In this document: piece by piece, positions 8,360 through 17,012 of the stretch
Layout: each line of letters begins with the position of its first letter
Numbering within the stretch: position 1 is the stretch's first letter
From: JBKPCD01 sp046727175
GTDB lineage: Bacteria; Acidobacteriota; Vicinamibacteria; Vicinamibacterales; 2-12-FULL-66-21
Length of the DNA: 48,804 nt
Reading direction: 5' to 3'
NCBI GenBank assembly: GCA_046727175.1
Contig: JBKPCD010000177.1
Coordinates: 1 to 48,804, forward strand
Notes under the pieces: model-generated
What the model was told of the DNA's origin: nothing
The model's input: only the letters and a program-made list of their open reading frames with translations
The model's database searches: none
Program-made: the position numbers and the translations under genes

Positions 8360-8845
8360 TCACTCGGTCTTGATGGCGAACAGGCGCTCGCCATACTGAA
8401 CCGGCTTTCCGTTCTCGACGTAGATGCTGACGATTTCACCATCGTACTCGGAGGTGATCTCGTTCATCAGTTTCATGGCCTCGATGATGCACAGAACCTG
8501 GTCCTTCTTCACGTGCTGGCCGATTTCGACGAACGACGCAGCTCCCGGCTCCGCAGCGCGGTAGAACGTTCCGACGATCGGGGATTTCACCACGGCGAGT
8601 TCGAGGGGAGCATCGTCGGGTTCTGCGCTCTCCGCGGAGGCGGGCGGCATTGGCGTGAGCGATGGCGGTTCGGGTGGTGCGCTGGGGGAAGCCAAAACGG
8701 GGGCTGGCGCTTGTGCGACCACCGGCGGAAGTCCTGGACCGGCCTTCCGGACACGAAGTTTGAGCCCGTCGCGCTCGAGCTCGAACTCCATGAGGTCGTG
8801 TTGTCTCACCAGTTCGAGAATCCGCTCGATGTCCTCGAATTCCAA
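8360..8845 (-). CDS. accB: Biotin carboxyl carrier protein of acetyl-CoA carboxylase
   Basis: Carries the biotin that shuttles carboxyl groups between AccC and the carboxyltransferase. The 161-residue product has a short N-terminal domain (EFEDIERILELVRQHDLMEF), a Pro/Ala-rich linker at about residues 48-85 and a C-terminal biotinyl domain with the signature 'IIEAMKLMNEI', whose Lys is the biotinylation site. The start is a TTG at 8845; a GGAGG lies about 6 nt upstream and no in-frame ATG fits better. It is probably cotranscribed with the upstream peptidase gene (53-bp gap) and accC. Confidence 0.94.
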   Translation of the reverse strand: MEFEDIERILELVRQHDLMEFELERDGLKLRVRKAGPGLPPVVAQAPAPVLASPSAPPEPPSLTPMPPASAESAEPDDAPLELAVVKSPIVGTFYRAAEPGAASFVEIGQHVKKDQVLCIIEAMKLMNEITSEYDGEIVSIYVENGKPVQYGERLFAIKTE

Positions 8846-8898
8846 TCAACCTCCGCGCAGGCGAGCCTCGCGAAAATCACGCGCTCCATTCCAAATTC

Positions 8899-10011
8899 CT
8901 ACCGCGTCAGCACCTCGCATCCGTCGTCGATTACCAGAACGTCGTCCTCGATTCGTACTCCGCCGAATCCTTCGACGTAGGCGCCGGGCTCGACTGTGAA
9001 CACCATGCCGGGCTCGAGCACGACGTCAGGATGCGTCTCGGAGTATCGGCCGATCCGTGGTTCCTCGTGCACCTCGAGGCCCAGCCCGTGCCCTGTGCCA
9101 TGACCAAAGGCCGCGGCGAGCCCATGAGACGCGAGGGTTTCGCGAGCCGCTCGATCGACGCTGCTCGCCTTGACGCCCGGTTTGATGGCGGCAATCGCGG
9201 CGCGCTGGGCCTCGGCCACCGCACCGAACATTTCGCGGAGGTTCTCGGGGGCCTGCCCTAGCTGCACCGTTCGCGTCAGATCCACGCAGTATCCATCGTA
9301 GACCCCACCAAAGTCCAGCACGACCCCATCGGTCACCTTTACTCGCCGCCACGTCGGCCGGGCGTGCGGCAGCGCCGCGTTTGGTCCAGACGCGACGATG
9401 GTGTCGAAGGCCGGCCGGTCGAATCCGTGCTGGCGAAGCAACGCATCGACGTCGGCGGCGATCTCTCGTTCCGATCGGCCGGACTGGACAAACTCGGGGA
9501 GCTCTCGTGCCGCCGAGGCAAGCCGGCGGCCAGCCTCTCGAAAAACGGCAATCTCGTCTGAGTCCTTGACGGCCCTCGCGCGCTCGACAATTCGTTCTGT
9601 CGGCACGAGGCTCGGAACACGTTCGGATGTGCGGCGCGTCAATGTCCCGGACAGCGTGTTGAATCGCGCAACCGACATCCGCTGGCTCTCGATCCCGATT
9701 TTCTGCGGTGCTTCCTCTTCGAGAACTTTCACGAGCGTCTGATCGATGTTCTGATCGGCTACCACTACCGACACCGTTTGGACGAGGTCAGGTTGCGACG
9801 CGATCCGCGTGCGCGCCGCGGTCGCGTACCGAAAATCAACGATGAGCGTCGCGCGATGTCGCATCAGAACAAGAACGCCAGCGGAGCCGGTGAACCCGGT
9901 GAGATAGGCGATGTTTGGAAGGTGCGTGACGATCAGTGCGTCGAGCTCGCCGAGATCGGAGCGCACGCGGACGAACCGATGGCCGAGAGCCGGCGAACGC
10001 GGCGCCAACAT
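8899..10011 (-). CDS. Xaa-Pro aminopeptidase (M24 family)
   Basis: Cytosolic dinuclear-metal peptidase that removes an N-terminal residue preceding proline. The 370 residues have a creatinase-like N-terminal domain ('LPNIAYLTGFTGSAG') and a pita-bread catalytic domain. All five metal ligands are visible: Asp in 'VLDFGG', Asp in 'CVDLTRT', His in 'GHGTGHGLGLEVHE', Glu in 'FTVEPG' and Glu in 'GGVRIEDD'. ATG start at 10011. A peptidase of this type next to accB-accC is a common bacterial arrangement, which supports the call. Confidence 0.92.
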   Translation of the reverse strand: MLAPRSPALGHRFVRVRSDLGELDALIVTHLPNIAYLTGFTGSAGVLVLMRHRATLIVDFRYATAARTRIASQPDLVQTVSVVVADQNIDQTLVKVLEEEAPQKIGIESQRMSVARFNTLSGTLTRRTSERVPSLVPTERIVERARAVKDSDEIAVFREAGRRLASAARELPEFVQSGRSEREIAADVDALLRQHGFDRPAFDTIVASGPNAALPHARPTWRRVKVTDGVVLDFGGVYDGYCVDLTRTVQLGQAPENLREMFGAVAEAQRAAIAAIKPGVKASSVDRAARETLASHGLAAAFGHGTGHGLGLEVHEEPRIGRYSETHPDVVLEPGMVFTVEPGAYVEGFGGVRIEDDVLVIDDGCEVLTR

Positions 10012-10029
10012 GGCCTCATGTTAGTGCAT

Positions 10030-10165
10030 CCGTTCGGGATTCAGGGCTCGGGCTTCGCGTTCGGGGTTCGCGATTCAGGGTTCGGGTTCGAGCCGGGGTG
10101 TTCGAAGATCTCTCGAGGCCCGACCCGAATTTGGCGAGTCCCGAATCCCGAATTCCGAATCCTGA
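10030..10165. repeat. 7-bp-period repeat tract with inverted ends
   Basis: The gap between the PKD lipoprotein gene and the peptidase gene is filled by degenerate heptamers (GGATTCA, GGTTCGC, GATTCAG, GGTTCGG). The ends are complementary: TTCGGGATTC at 10031-10040 and GAATCCCGAA at about 10143-10152. The tract begins about 14 nt after the lipoprotein stop codon. No coding frame is visible. Confidence 0.65.
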
Positions 10166-10174
10166 CAATCAGCA

Positions 10175-11176
10175 CTATTTCGGTGTGACGGTGCCCGTCG
10201 TAGTGCCCTTCTTGCCCGAGTCGTCCGTCACCGTAAGAGTGACCACATAAGAACGCGGCAGGGCGTAGGTGTGCGAGGTGATCGGCCCGGTTCCGAACGT
10301 ACCGTCACCGAAGTCCCAGTCGTACTTCGTGATCGTGCGACCCGGCGCGGCGCGCGATGCGGACGCGTTGAAGTTCACCGGCTGGTTCACCTGAGGATCG
10401 CTCGGCGAGCTGGTAAATGCAGCCGTTGGATTGACGCCCCCGCTGACTGCCACGGATTTCGTCGCCTGCGCCGTGCGGCCGTAGGCATCCGAAATCGTCA
10501 ACGTCACGATGTACGTGCCCGCCGTGCTGTAGGCATGACTTGCGGTAACGCCCGAGCCGCTGCGCCCGTCACCGAAGCTCCAGCTGTAGCCGACGATCGG
10601 GTTCCCCGGCGCAGACGTGCTCGTGGACGCATCGAAGAGCACCGCCTGGCTGTCGGTTGGCGTGCTCGGGGTGAACGTGAACGCGGGCTTCAAGCCGTCC
10701 GGCGGCACGACGACACCCGGCGGAACAAGGCGAATCGAGGCGCTGCGCGTTGACGAATTGGCGAAATCGGATCCTACTGGCGTGATGACGATCGTGACGA
10801 CGGTGCCGTTGTCGACGGCAACCCTCGGCGCCGCCGGCGCCGTATAGACGGTCGTCGCGCGACCGTCGTTGCCCGTAACGAGATTGCGCGCCGACAGCGA
10901 TCCGAAGTCGGCCAGAATGCCGTCCACCTGAATCTCGGCTCGAAGCGACAGGTTCCGCAACGGCTGACCACTCGCGTCGCGCGCCGAAATCGACACCATG
11001 CTCTGCGATGCACCATCCTGCGACAGCACGTCCGGCGAAGCGCTGACGATGACCGAGGTGCCGTACTCGGACGGGCCCGACAGGTCCGGCGTCTCCTGCT
11101 CTTTCACCGTGCAACTGGCGGCAAGGATCCCGGTCATGACGACGAGAGAAATCCGCGAAAGCGTGTGGTGTCTCAT
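10175..11176 (-). CDS. PKD-domain lipoprotein
   Basis: Secreted lipoprotein of unknown function. A signal peptide ends in the lipobox 'ILAASC' at about residues 18-23. It is followed by an Ig-like (Big-1/invasin-type) domain ('SASPDVLSQDGASQSMVSIS'...'TVYTAPAAP') and two PKD domains, marked by 'YSWSFGDGRSGSG' and 'YDWDFGDGTFGTG' with the following 'HAYSTAGTYIVTLTISD' and 'HTYALPRSYVVTLTVTD'. Such beta-sandwich modules mediate surface or protein-protein contacts. The gene is the last of the pil cluster, 15 bp after another lipoprotein gene, so a role in pilus assembly or surface display is possible but only inferred. Confidence 0.82.
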   Translation of the reverse strand: MRHHTLSRISLVVMTGILAASCTVKEQETPDLSGPSEYGTSVIVSASPDVLSQDGASQSMVSISARDASGQPLRNLSLRAEIQVDGILADFGSLSARNLVTGNDGRATTVYTAPAAPRVAVDNGTVVTIVITPVGSDFANSSTRSASIRLVPPGVVVPPDGLKPAFTFTPSTPTDSQAVLFDASTSTSAPGNPIVGYSWSFGDGRSGSGVTASHAYSTAGTYIVTLTISDAYGRTAQATKSVAVSGGVNPTAAFTSSPSDPQVNQPVNFNASASRAAPGRTITKYDWDFGDGTFGTGPITSHTYALPRSYVVTLTVTDDSGKKGTTTGTVTPK

Positions 11177-11191
11177 ATTCCTGTCGCGAGA

Positions 11192-11842
11192 CTAGGACCC
11201 CGCGTTCGAATCCGCGAAGTTCGCAAAGTTGACTGACATCCGGCCGGTTGCGCTCACTTCACGACCCGACTGATCGTGCCCGTAAAAGGTCACCTCGGCG
11301 ATGGTCGAGAGCACGAGGCCACTCGACGCGAGCGCAGCAAGCGGAGCTTCCGACTTGGCGAGGTTGCGCACGAGAGTAAAGGTCGCAGATGCGCCTGCAC
11401 CGGTGACGGTAACCGTGAACGCACCGTCGAACGGGTACGGCACGTCCACGCCCGGCACATTGCGGCCGTCGCTCCGGATGTACCGCACGTGAAACTGATC
11501 GACCGTGATGGCATTCACGGGCGACGGCTTCGCCGGGCTCGAGGCCGATCCCGGATCCTTAAGTCCGAGTCCAAACGTCACCTGGCCGGTATCGGCGAAG
11601 ACGGTCTTCGAGCCGTCGACGAACGTCACGACGTCGGACGACAGCGTGTTTCCGAACTTGCCGTCCGCTCCCGACGCGCCTTCGAGCGAATTGATGATCA
11701 GGTACGACGATGCCGTTCCTTCCAGTTGCATGTCGCCACAGCCGCTCGACGCAACCGCGACAAGCAACGCCGCAGCCATGCATGACATTCCGCAGACCAT
11801 CCTGGCGCGCCCTGCTCTTCCGGCGTGTGCTTCCGATCTCAT
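11192..11842 (-). CDS. Lipoprotein of unknown function, next to pilQ
   Basis: A 216-residue product with an N-terminal hydrophobic segment and lipobox 'AVASSGC' near residue 34. The remainder is rich in beta-strand-like stretches, including 'YLIINSLEGASG' and 'VEVSATGRMS'-like ends, with no catalytic motif I recognise. I chose the ATG at 11842, 2 bp after the pilQ stop codon, which makes tight coupling with pilQ likely. The frame is open much further upstream, but that part is a shadow of pilQ. Such genes follow pilQ in several Acidobacteriota-like clusters; function unknown. Confidence 0.75.
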   Translation of the reverse strand: MRSEAHAGRAGRARMVCGMSCMAAALLVAVASSGCGDMQLEGTASSYLIINSLEGASGADGKFGNTLSSDVVTFVDGSKTVFADTGQVTFGLGLKDPGSASSPAKPSPVNAITVDQFHVRYIRSDGRNVPGVDVPYPFDGAFTVTVTGAGASATFTLVRNLAKSEAPLAALASSGLVLSTIAEVTFYGHDQSGREVSATGRMSVNFANFADSNAGS

Positions 11843-11844
11843 GA

Positions 11845-13902
11845 CTAACCCTTCAAAATGCGCGGCGTGATGAAAATCAGCAGCTCGCGGCTGGAGTCTT
11901 CGAGGCGGTCCCGTTTGAAGAGCCAGCCCAGGAGCGGCATGCGATAGAGCATCGGCGTCTTCTCGTTCGACGTCTGCTCCTGGCTCACGAAAATCCCCCC
12001 GATCACCGTTGTCGCACCGTCGTCGATCTGGACCTGGGTGTTGGCGCGCTGGGTATCGATCGGTGGAATGCCATTCACCTGACGGCTGAAGTCCGCGGCG
12101 GCGTTCTCGATGGTGATTTTCATGATGACGGTGTTGGCTGCGGTGATCTGCGGCGTGACCGTCAGCTTGAGCACGGCTTCCTTGAACGAGACAGTAACCG
12201 TGTTGTTGGCGACCGTCTGGATGGGAATCTGGATACCCTGGGCGACTTCCGCTTCGATGTTGTTCTGCGTGGTCAGGCGCGGTGTCGAGAGCACGCGGCC
12301 CTTGCCGGTGCGCTCGAGGGCCGACAGCGCCACATCGAGGTTGAACGCCCCATTGATTGCCCCAAGCGCCAGACCGATTGCTGAATTGGCGTCCTTGACG
12401 CCGAGGTTCACGGCTGTCGCCGTCTGCTCGAGACTCGACGCGCGCGGATCGGTCGGGCTTTGGGTGCCGAGGCGACCGCCGAGCGTTCCCTGATTCGGGA
12501 ACGCAAGATTCGTCGTGTTGCCGACGTCGGGCATGACGCGTCCGTTCAGGCCCCACTGGATCCCGACCGCGCGTGCGAAGTCGCGAGTGGTCTGCACGAT
12601 GCGCGCCTCGACTTCGACCTGCGGCTCCGCGCGATCGAGGCTGGCCAGCAGGTTCGCCGCGGTGTCGAGCCGCGCCGGCAGGTCGGTGATGATCAGCGTG
12701 TTCGTGCGCTCGTCGATCTGGACGTCACCGCGGGGCGACAGGGCGGCGCGCTTGATGAGCGGCGCCGCGGCGGCGGCGCGCGCATAACTGAGTGAGAACG
12801 TGCGCACGGACAGCGTACCTGCGTCCGCCGAGGACTTCGCGAGCGCCTGCCGCGCGTCCTGCTCCCGCTTCAACGTGTCGACGCGCGCGATCCGCACGAT
12901 TGTCCCGTCGACGGTGTAATCGAGCTGATTGCCTCGAAGAATGACTTCGAGCGCCTGATCCCACGGAACATCGGTGAGGATGATGTCGACCGTCCCCTGC
13001 ACGTCGGGATCGATGACCATGTTCAGGCCGCTGATCTCCGAGAACCCTCGCAACACCGCGCGAAGGTCAGCGCCCTGGAAGTCGAGGCTGATCGGATGAC
13101 CGGTGTATTTCTTCTGCGCCTCGCTCGAGATCACCTGCCCGGTCGATTGCGGCTTGGCTGGCGCCGGGGCCGGGGCCTGCGTTTGCTGAGCGGATGTCGC
13201 GGTCCGCGCGGTCCGCTGCGACGGCTTGACTGTGGCCGAACTCTTCGTGGCCGCAACTGGTCGCGATACCCCGACCGGGGCGTTCGGAGCCACCGTCGTG
13301 ATCGGTGCGTCCTGTAGCGCTGTGATTGGTTCCCGGGGGGTGGGATCTCGTGGCGTGATCGCCGCGCCGTTTCGCAATGCATCTTCGAGAGAGATCATCG
13401 GTTCGGGCGCCTCGGCCTGCGGATCGGCCTCAACCTTCGGCGCAGGATTTCGCGGGTTTGCCGTAGCTGTCTGCGCCGTGGAGGGCGAGAGCTCGACGCG
13501 AATCGTATTGCGCGCGCTGCGGACCTTGTACTCGGCCGGCTGCGCGAGCGAGAGATGCACGCGCGCAACCGACGCGCCGTCGACGTCCGATGCCTGCTCG
13601 AGACGAACGGCCGACAACGCGCCGCCGCGCTGGACGTCGTTTCGCGCGTCGCCGACGCTGACGTGGCGGAGATTCACGACGACGGTGAACGGATCCGGCT
13701 GGCTGACGCCGTACGCGACCGGCGCGCTCGCTTCAATCAAGACCGCGTTCTCCTGCCTCGAGACGCCCACGAGTCGCACCGGCGCGGTCGCCGCCGCCAC
13801 CATCGTGCCGGTCAGCGTCAGGACGCCAAGTCCGGCCACCCAGGCCCGCGATGCGTGGGACGGTTGTCTGTCCTGCTGCCAAGTCATCGATTCGATTCTC
13901 AT
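11845..13902 (-). CDS. pilQ: Type IV pilus secretin PilQ
   Basis: Outer-membrane ring through which the type IV pilus passes. The 685-residue product has an N-terminal signal segment, an AMIN domain (about residues 40-130, peptidoglycan/pilus-associated), a Pro/Ala-rich linker, an STN/secretin N0 domain ('ISLDFQGADLRAVLRGFSEI'), a secretin N1 domain ('RTNTLIITDLPARLD') and the secretin core ending 'TSNEKTPMLYRMPLLGWLFK' and 'LLIFITPRILKG'. It is slightly shorter than many PilQ proteins, consistent with a single AMIN domain. The start ATG overlaps the pilP stop region by 4 bp. Confidence 0.94.
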   Translation of the reverse strand: MRIESMTWQQDRQPSHASRAWVAGLGVLTLTGTMVAAATAPVRLVGVSRQENAVLIEASAPVAYGVSQPDPFTVVVNLRHVSVGDARNDVQRGGALSAVRLEQASDVDGASVARVHLSLAQPAEYKVRSARNTIRVELSPSTAQTATANPRNPAPKVEADPQAEAPEPMISLEDALRNGAAITPRDPTPREPITALQDAPITTVAPNAPVGVSRPVAATKSSATVKPSQRTARTATSAQQTQAPAPAPAKPQSTGQVISSEAQKKYTGHPISLDFQGADLRAVLRGFSEISGLNMVIDPDVQGTVDIILTDVPWDQALEVILRGNQLDYTVDGTIVRIARVDTLKREQDARQALAKSSADAGTLSVRTFSLSYARAAAAAPLIKRAALSPRGDVQIDERTNTLIITDLPARLDTAANLLASLDRAEPQVEVEARIVQTTRDFARAVGIQWGLNGRVMPDVGNTTNLAFPNQGTLGGRLGTQSPTDPRASSLEQTATAVNLGVKDANSAIGLALGAINGAFNLDVALSALERTGKGRVLSTPRLTTQNNIEAEVAQGIQIPIQTVANNTVTVSFKEAVLKLTVTPQITAANTVIMKITIENAAADFSRQVNGIPPIDTQRANTQVQIDDGATTVIGGIFVSQEQTSNEKTPMLYRMPLLGWLFKRDRLEDSSRELLIFITPRILKG

Positions 13903-14474
13903 CTGTTGGTGCTCGTGGGGCCCGACCTCCGCTCGCGGCGGCTGGACTCGCGTCGCTCGCTCGCCGCAGCCGCGGGCGTTTCCGTCGCCCGCACTCGCTT
14001 CAAGACCTCGCGCTGCTTCACGAGCGACAGCGGATCGCTGACATCCTGCGAAAAGACGACACTGTCCTGCATGATGCTTTTCACGGTACCGTCGAACAGC
14101 TTGTCCCCGGGCCGGACGATGTACGTCTTGTTGTCGGAGGACTGCACCATCGCGAGGAAGCCCGAACGATCGCGAACGATGCCCTTCACCGTCACTTCAG
14201 AGATCAGCAGCCCTGGTACGCCGGGCACCTTGGTGGCGGACTGACGCGGATCGTTGCCTCGCCCGAGCAGGCTGACGAACGGATCGCGGCGCCCTTCCGG
14301 GTTGTACGAGTACGGTGTCGTGGCCGCGTCGCTCGGCGTGGGCAGCGGTGCCGATACCGGAGGCTGCTGCGGCTTCTCCTGCACCCCAACGCGCGAAAGA
14401 CGCGCGTCGGGGACCCCGCCCGCCGTTTGCTGCGGGACGAGCGACAGCACCGAGAGGACGAGAACGTTCAACAT
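13899..14474 (-). CDS. pilP: Type IV pilus assembly lipoprotein-like PilP
   Basis: Periplasmic link between PilNO and the PilQ secretin. The 191-residue product contains the PilP core: 'RRDPFVSLLG', 'LLISEVTVKGIVRDRSGFLAMV', 'YIVRPGDKLFDGTVKSI'. The N-terminus is a signal-like hydrophobic stretch (MLNVLVLSVLSLV) without a clear lipobox Cys. The last 28 or so residues (ETPAAAASERRESSRRERRS) are low-complexity, Arg/Ser-rich, and are encoded by a GC-rich repeat found elsewhere in an intergenic gap (2244-2306). So the C-terminal tail appears to be repeat-derived. Confidence 0.88.
   Translation of the reverse strand: MLNVLVLSVLSLVPQQTAGGVPDARLSRVGVQEKPQQPPVSAPLPTPSDAATTPYSYNPEGRRDPFVSLLGRGNDPRQSATKVPGVPGLLISEVTVKGIVRDRSGFLAMVQSSDNKTYIVRPGDKLFDGTVKSIMQDSVVFSQDVSDPLSLVKQREVLKRVRATETPAAAASERRESSRRERRSGPTSTNR
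13917..13980. repeat. Family C repeat inside the pilP 3' end
   Basis: About 64 bp that align with the centre of the element at 2244-2306. Shared blocks are CCGCTC, GACTCGC and TCGCTCGCTCGCCGC followed by GCCGC and GGCG. Here it encodes the Arg/Ser-rich PilP tail; at 2244 it is noncoding. Confidence 0.65.
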
Positions 14475-14481
14475 CTTCGCC

Positions 14482-15090
14482 TCACTTGGCAGCCGCAGCC
14501 GCTTTTGGCTTGCCGCCTTTGGTCTTGGGCGGTTCCGGCTGCAGCACGAAGGTCGTCGCGGTGCACTCGGCGACCATCGTGGCAGTCGAGTCGCTCGACG
14601 GCTTCGCCTTGATCGCGATGTCGCTGATGTTGATGATGCGAGGGAACCGGCTGATGTGATCGAAGAAGTGTCCGAGGCTGTGATACGTCCCCTCGGCCTG
14701 CAGCTTGAACGGCACCTCGGCGTACATCGGCTTTTGCACTTGCGGCTGTGGCGTGAACCGCTGAATCGCCAGGTTCGACTGCGCGGCGAGACCCTGGATC
14801 CGCCGCAGAATGTCCGCGACGTCCTTTTCTTCGGGAAGAACTGCGCGAAGGCCCTCCAGCCGCTGCTCGAGCTCGCTCACCTGTGCCTCGAATTCGGGGA
14901 GCTGCCTAGCGGTCGCGCGCCCTTTCGCGACGCTCGCGCGCAAGGTCGCAAGGCGCCCCTGGCGGCTCGCGATGTCCGCCTGCATGTCTTTGACGTAGAA
15001 GTTCCAGAAGCCGTACGCCGCGCCGGCGCACACGATGACAAACGCGACAATCTGTCCGTACCACGGGAGCTTGTTCAGCGACAGCGTCAT
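14482..15090 (-). CDS. pilO: Type IV pilus assembly protein PilO
   Basis: Inner-membrane component of the PilMNOP alignment complex. The 202 residues show one transmembrane segment at about 10-32 ('YGQIVAFVIVCAGAAYGFW'), a coiled-coil periplasmic stretch (about 35-95, 'QGRLATLRASVAKGRATARQ') and the ferredoxin-like PilO domain containing 'LPEEKDVADILRRIQGLA' and 'YHSLGHFFDHISRFPRIINI', which is diagnostic. It is 10 bp after pilN and 7 bp before pilP in one minus-strand operon. Confidence 0.92.
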   Translation of the reverse strand: MTLSLNKLPWYGQIVAFVIVCAGAAYGFWNFYVKDMQADIASRQGRLATLRASVAKGRATARQLPEFEAQVSELEQRLEGLRAVLPEEKDVADILRRIQGLAAQSNLAIQRFTPQPQVQKPMYAEVPFKLQAEGTYHSLGHFFDHISRFPRIINISDIAIKAKPSSDSTATMVAECTATTFVLQPEPPKTKGGKPKAAAAAK

Positions 15091-15100
15091 CGAAAATCCA

Positions 15101-15712
15101 TTACCGTTTCTTCGCGTTCTTCGATGTCGCGAATACGTCCGGCGCGTCGGGATCGCGGAATGTCGCCTTGATCACGAACCTCACGAGGTCACCCGTCTTC
15201 TGATCGGACGTGACCTGGCTATCGATGATCTCGACCGGTTTGATGAACCACTTCGTGGACTCGATCCCGCCGACGAAGTCGGAGAGCGCCGTCATGGTGG
15301 TCGCAAACCCGGTCAGGGTGAAGTCGCTCCCGGTCTGCTTCATGTCGGAGAGCCACAGCCGCTCGGGCACGCTGCGGCTGATTTCGTCGAGCACGTGAAC
15401 GGGCGCCGCCTGTCCCTTGCGCAGCTGCTCGATGAGCGTGACCCGCTGCTGGAGCTGCGCCCTGCGCGTTTCGAACGTCTGCACCTGCGCCAGCACTGCA
15501 CGCAGCTGTTGCGTTTCCAGTTCCGCCCTGGCGATGCTCTGGTCGATCTCCGCCGACTGGCTGCGGAGGGTCCAGAACCACCAGCCGAGACCGACCACCG
15601 TCGCGACGAGGATGAGCGAGGCGCCAATCGTCACGCGTTGCGCCGCCGAGATGACGACCCGCGTCTTCTTCGACCGATCGCGATCGACGGTGAGGAGATT
15701 GATGCGAATCAT
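15101..15712 (-). CDS. pilN: Type IV pilus assembly protein PilN
   Basis: Inner-membrane protein that binds PilM through its short cytosolic N-terminus and pairs with PilO in the periplasm. The 203-residue product begins 'MIRINLL', the PilM-binding motif (consensus INLLP). It continues with a TM helix at about 28-48 ('IGASLILVATVVGLGWWFW'), a coiled coil (50-95) and a PilN periplasmic domain ('ERLWLSDMKQTGSDFTLTGF'). It overlaps the end of pilM by 4 bp. Confidence 0.92.
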   Translation of the reverse strand: MIRINLLTVDRDRSKKTRVVISAAQRVTIGASLILVATVVGLGWWFWTLRSQSAEIDQSIARAELETQQLRAVLAQVQTFETRRAQLQQRVTLIEQLRKGQAAPVHVLDEISRSVPERLWLSDMKQTGSDFTLTGFATTMTALSDFVGGIESTKWFIKPVEIIDSQVTSDQKTGDLVRFVIKATFRDPDAPDVFATSKNAKKR

Positions 15713-16764
15713 CGATCACCCGGCCGTCGCAGCGCGAGGCCAACGGCCACGGCCGCGGTCGGCGCGATCTCCGCCGGATCGACCTGGAACTTTCTGGCGT
15801 CGAACGCAATCCGCTTGAATGGATCGAAGGGCTCCACGGGTGCCTGGAACCGGTCCGCGAGCAATTCCGTGAATCCCTCGGCGCGCGATGCGCCACCGCT
15901 CACGACAATCCGGTTCAGGTGATCCGACGAGGCGGTGGCTCTGAAGAAGTCGAAGGTCTTCTGGATCTCCAGCATCGCGTTCTCGGTCACCGCGCGAAGA
16001 ACGGGCCGGGCATCGTCGTAGGTAACGCCGTCGACGGGCTGCCCGCGCTTGAGTTGATCCGCCTGCTCGAACGGGAGGCTCAGTTCCTTCTGCAGCGCTT
16101 CGGTATACGCATTCCCGCCGATGGAGATGTCACGGGTGAAGACCGATTGATCGCCGTTGATGATGTTGACATTCGTGGCGCTCGCGCCGGCGTTCAAGAG
16201 GACCACGACCGCGCCCGGCTCGATGCCGTAGTTCACTTCATACGCGTTCTGGAGCGCGAAGGCGTCGACGTCGACAACGACCGCCGCGCGGCCGGCCTGG
16301 CTGATGACGCCCGTGTAGTCGGCGATCTTCTCGTTCTTCGCGGCAACGAGCAGCACGTCCATCGTGCTCTTGCCGGCCGCATCGCCAGCATCGAGGATCT
16401 GATAATCGAGATTGACGTCCTGGATGTCGAAAGGGACGTACTGCTCCGCTTCCCAGTAGATCGATTCGGCCAGCTCGGCCTCGGTCATCACCGGCAGCGA
16501 GATTTTCTTGACGATGACCGCGTTGCCCGAAAGCGATGCCGCGACCTCCCTTGTCTTGATGTTGCGCCGCTCGAACAGGCGGCGGACCGACTCGACGACG
16601 ACCGCGCCGTCCATGATCGAACCGTCGACGATGCTGTCGTGGGGAATGGGTTCGGTGCCGAAGGCCACGACCCTGTAGCTCTTCCCCGCCGGTTTCAACT
16701 CGATGGCTTTGACAGCGCTCGAGCCGATATCGAGACCAACGAGGGATTTCGGTTTGCGAAACAT
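15709..16764 (-). CDS. pilM: Type IV pilus assembly ATPase-like PilM
   Basis: Actin/FtsA-like cytosolic protein that docks on the PilN N-terminus. The product shows the actin-fold phosphate motif 'GLDIGSSAVKAIEL' at residues 8-21, 'SINGDQS'-type loop 'ATNVNIINGDQSVFTRDI' and the adenosine motif 'IVVSGGASRAEGFTELLADR'. I chose the ATG at 16764 (MFRKPKSLVG), with GAGA just upstream; an ATG at 16776 is possible. The longer open frame upstream is not needed for the fold. First gene of the pilMNOPQ operon; a sigma54-type promoter lies about 65 bp upstream. Confidence 0.92.
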   Translation of the reverse strand: MFRKPKSLVGLDIGSSAVKAIELKPAGKSYRVVAFGTEPIPHDSIVDGSIMDGAVVVESVRRLFERRNIKTREVAASLSGNAVIVKKISLPVMTEAELAESIYWEAEQYVPFDIQDVNLDYQILDAGDAAGKSTMDVLLVAAKNEKIADYTGVISQAGRAAVVVDVDAFALQNAYEVNYGIEPGAVVVLLNAGASATNVNIINGDQSVFTRDISIGGNAYTEALQKELSLPFEQADQLKRGQPVDGVTYDDARPVLRAVTENAMLEIQKTFDFFRATASSDHLNRIVVSGGASRAEGFTELLADRFQAPVEPFDPFKRIAFDARKFQVDPAEIAPTAAVAVGLALRRPGDR

Positions 16765-16826
16765 GTTTCTCTGCATTCGCGTATGCGTGAACCGCTGTGG
16801 TGTGCGCTGGCTCGCGAAGCTGGGCG

Positions 16827-16841
16827 GCAAGTTGGGTGCCA
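16827..16841 (-). promoter_or_regulatory. Candidate sigma54 (RpoN) promoter for pilMNOPQ
   Basis: On the minus strand the sequence reads TGGCACCCAACTTGC. This matches the RpoN -24/-12 consensus: TGGCAC, five bases, TTGC, with the invariant GG and GC correctly spaced. The predicted start site is about 50 nt upstream of the pilM ATG. I did not identify an enhancer-binding site or a regulator gene nearby. Confidence 0.55.
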
Positions 16842-16983
16842 CGGGGTACCGACTACCAAAAACCGGCAGAATCACGCAGATTTGAATGGCAGTTGAACCG
16901 GAGGGCTGGAGGGAGATTTACAAAAGTGACTCCTGCACACGAATCCGTAATGGCAACCACTGCGTACTGTCCGTCTCCCGACC

Positions 16984-17012
16984 TTGACATCCCCCGTAAT
17001 GGCCGGTATCCT
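16984..17012 (+). promoter_or_regulatory. Sigma70-type promoter for rplM-rpsI
   Basis: TTGACA at 16984-16989, a 17-bp spacer, then TATCCT at 17007-17012. This is a near-consensus vegetative promoter, pointing toward rplM, which starts about 175 nt downstream. The long 5' leader (about 17020-17194) has no convincing open frame of its own and could hold a ribosomal-protein autoregulatory structure; I could not identify a known one. Confidence 0.65.

Noticed and set aside
11843..12556. Long open frame extending the lipoprotein gene upstream
   Set aside because: It is a shadow of pilQ on the same strand in another frame; the lipoprotein starts at the ATG at 11842 with a signal peptide.
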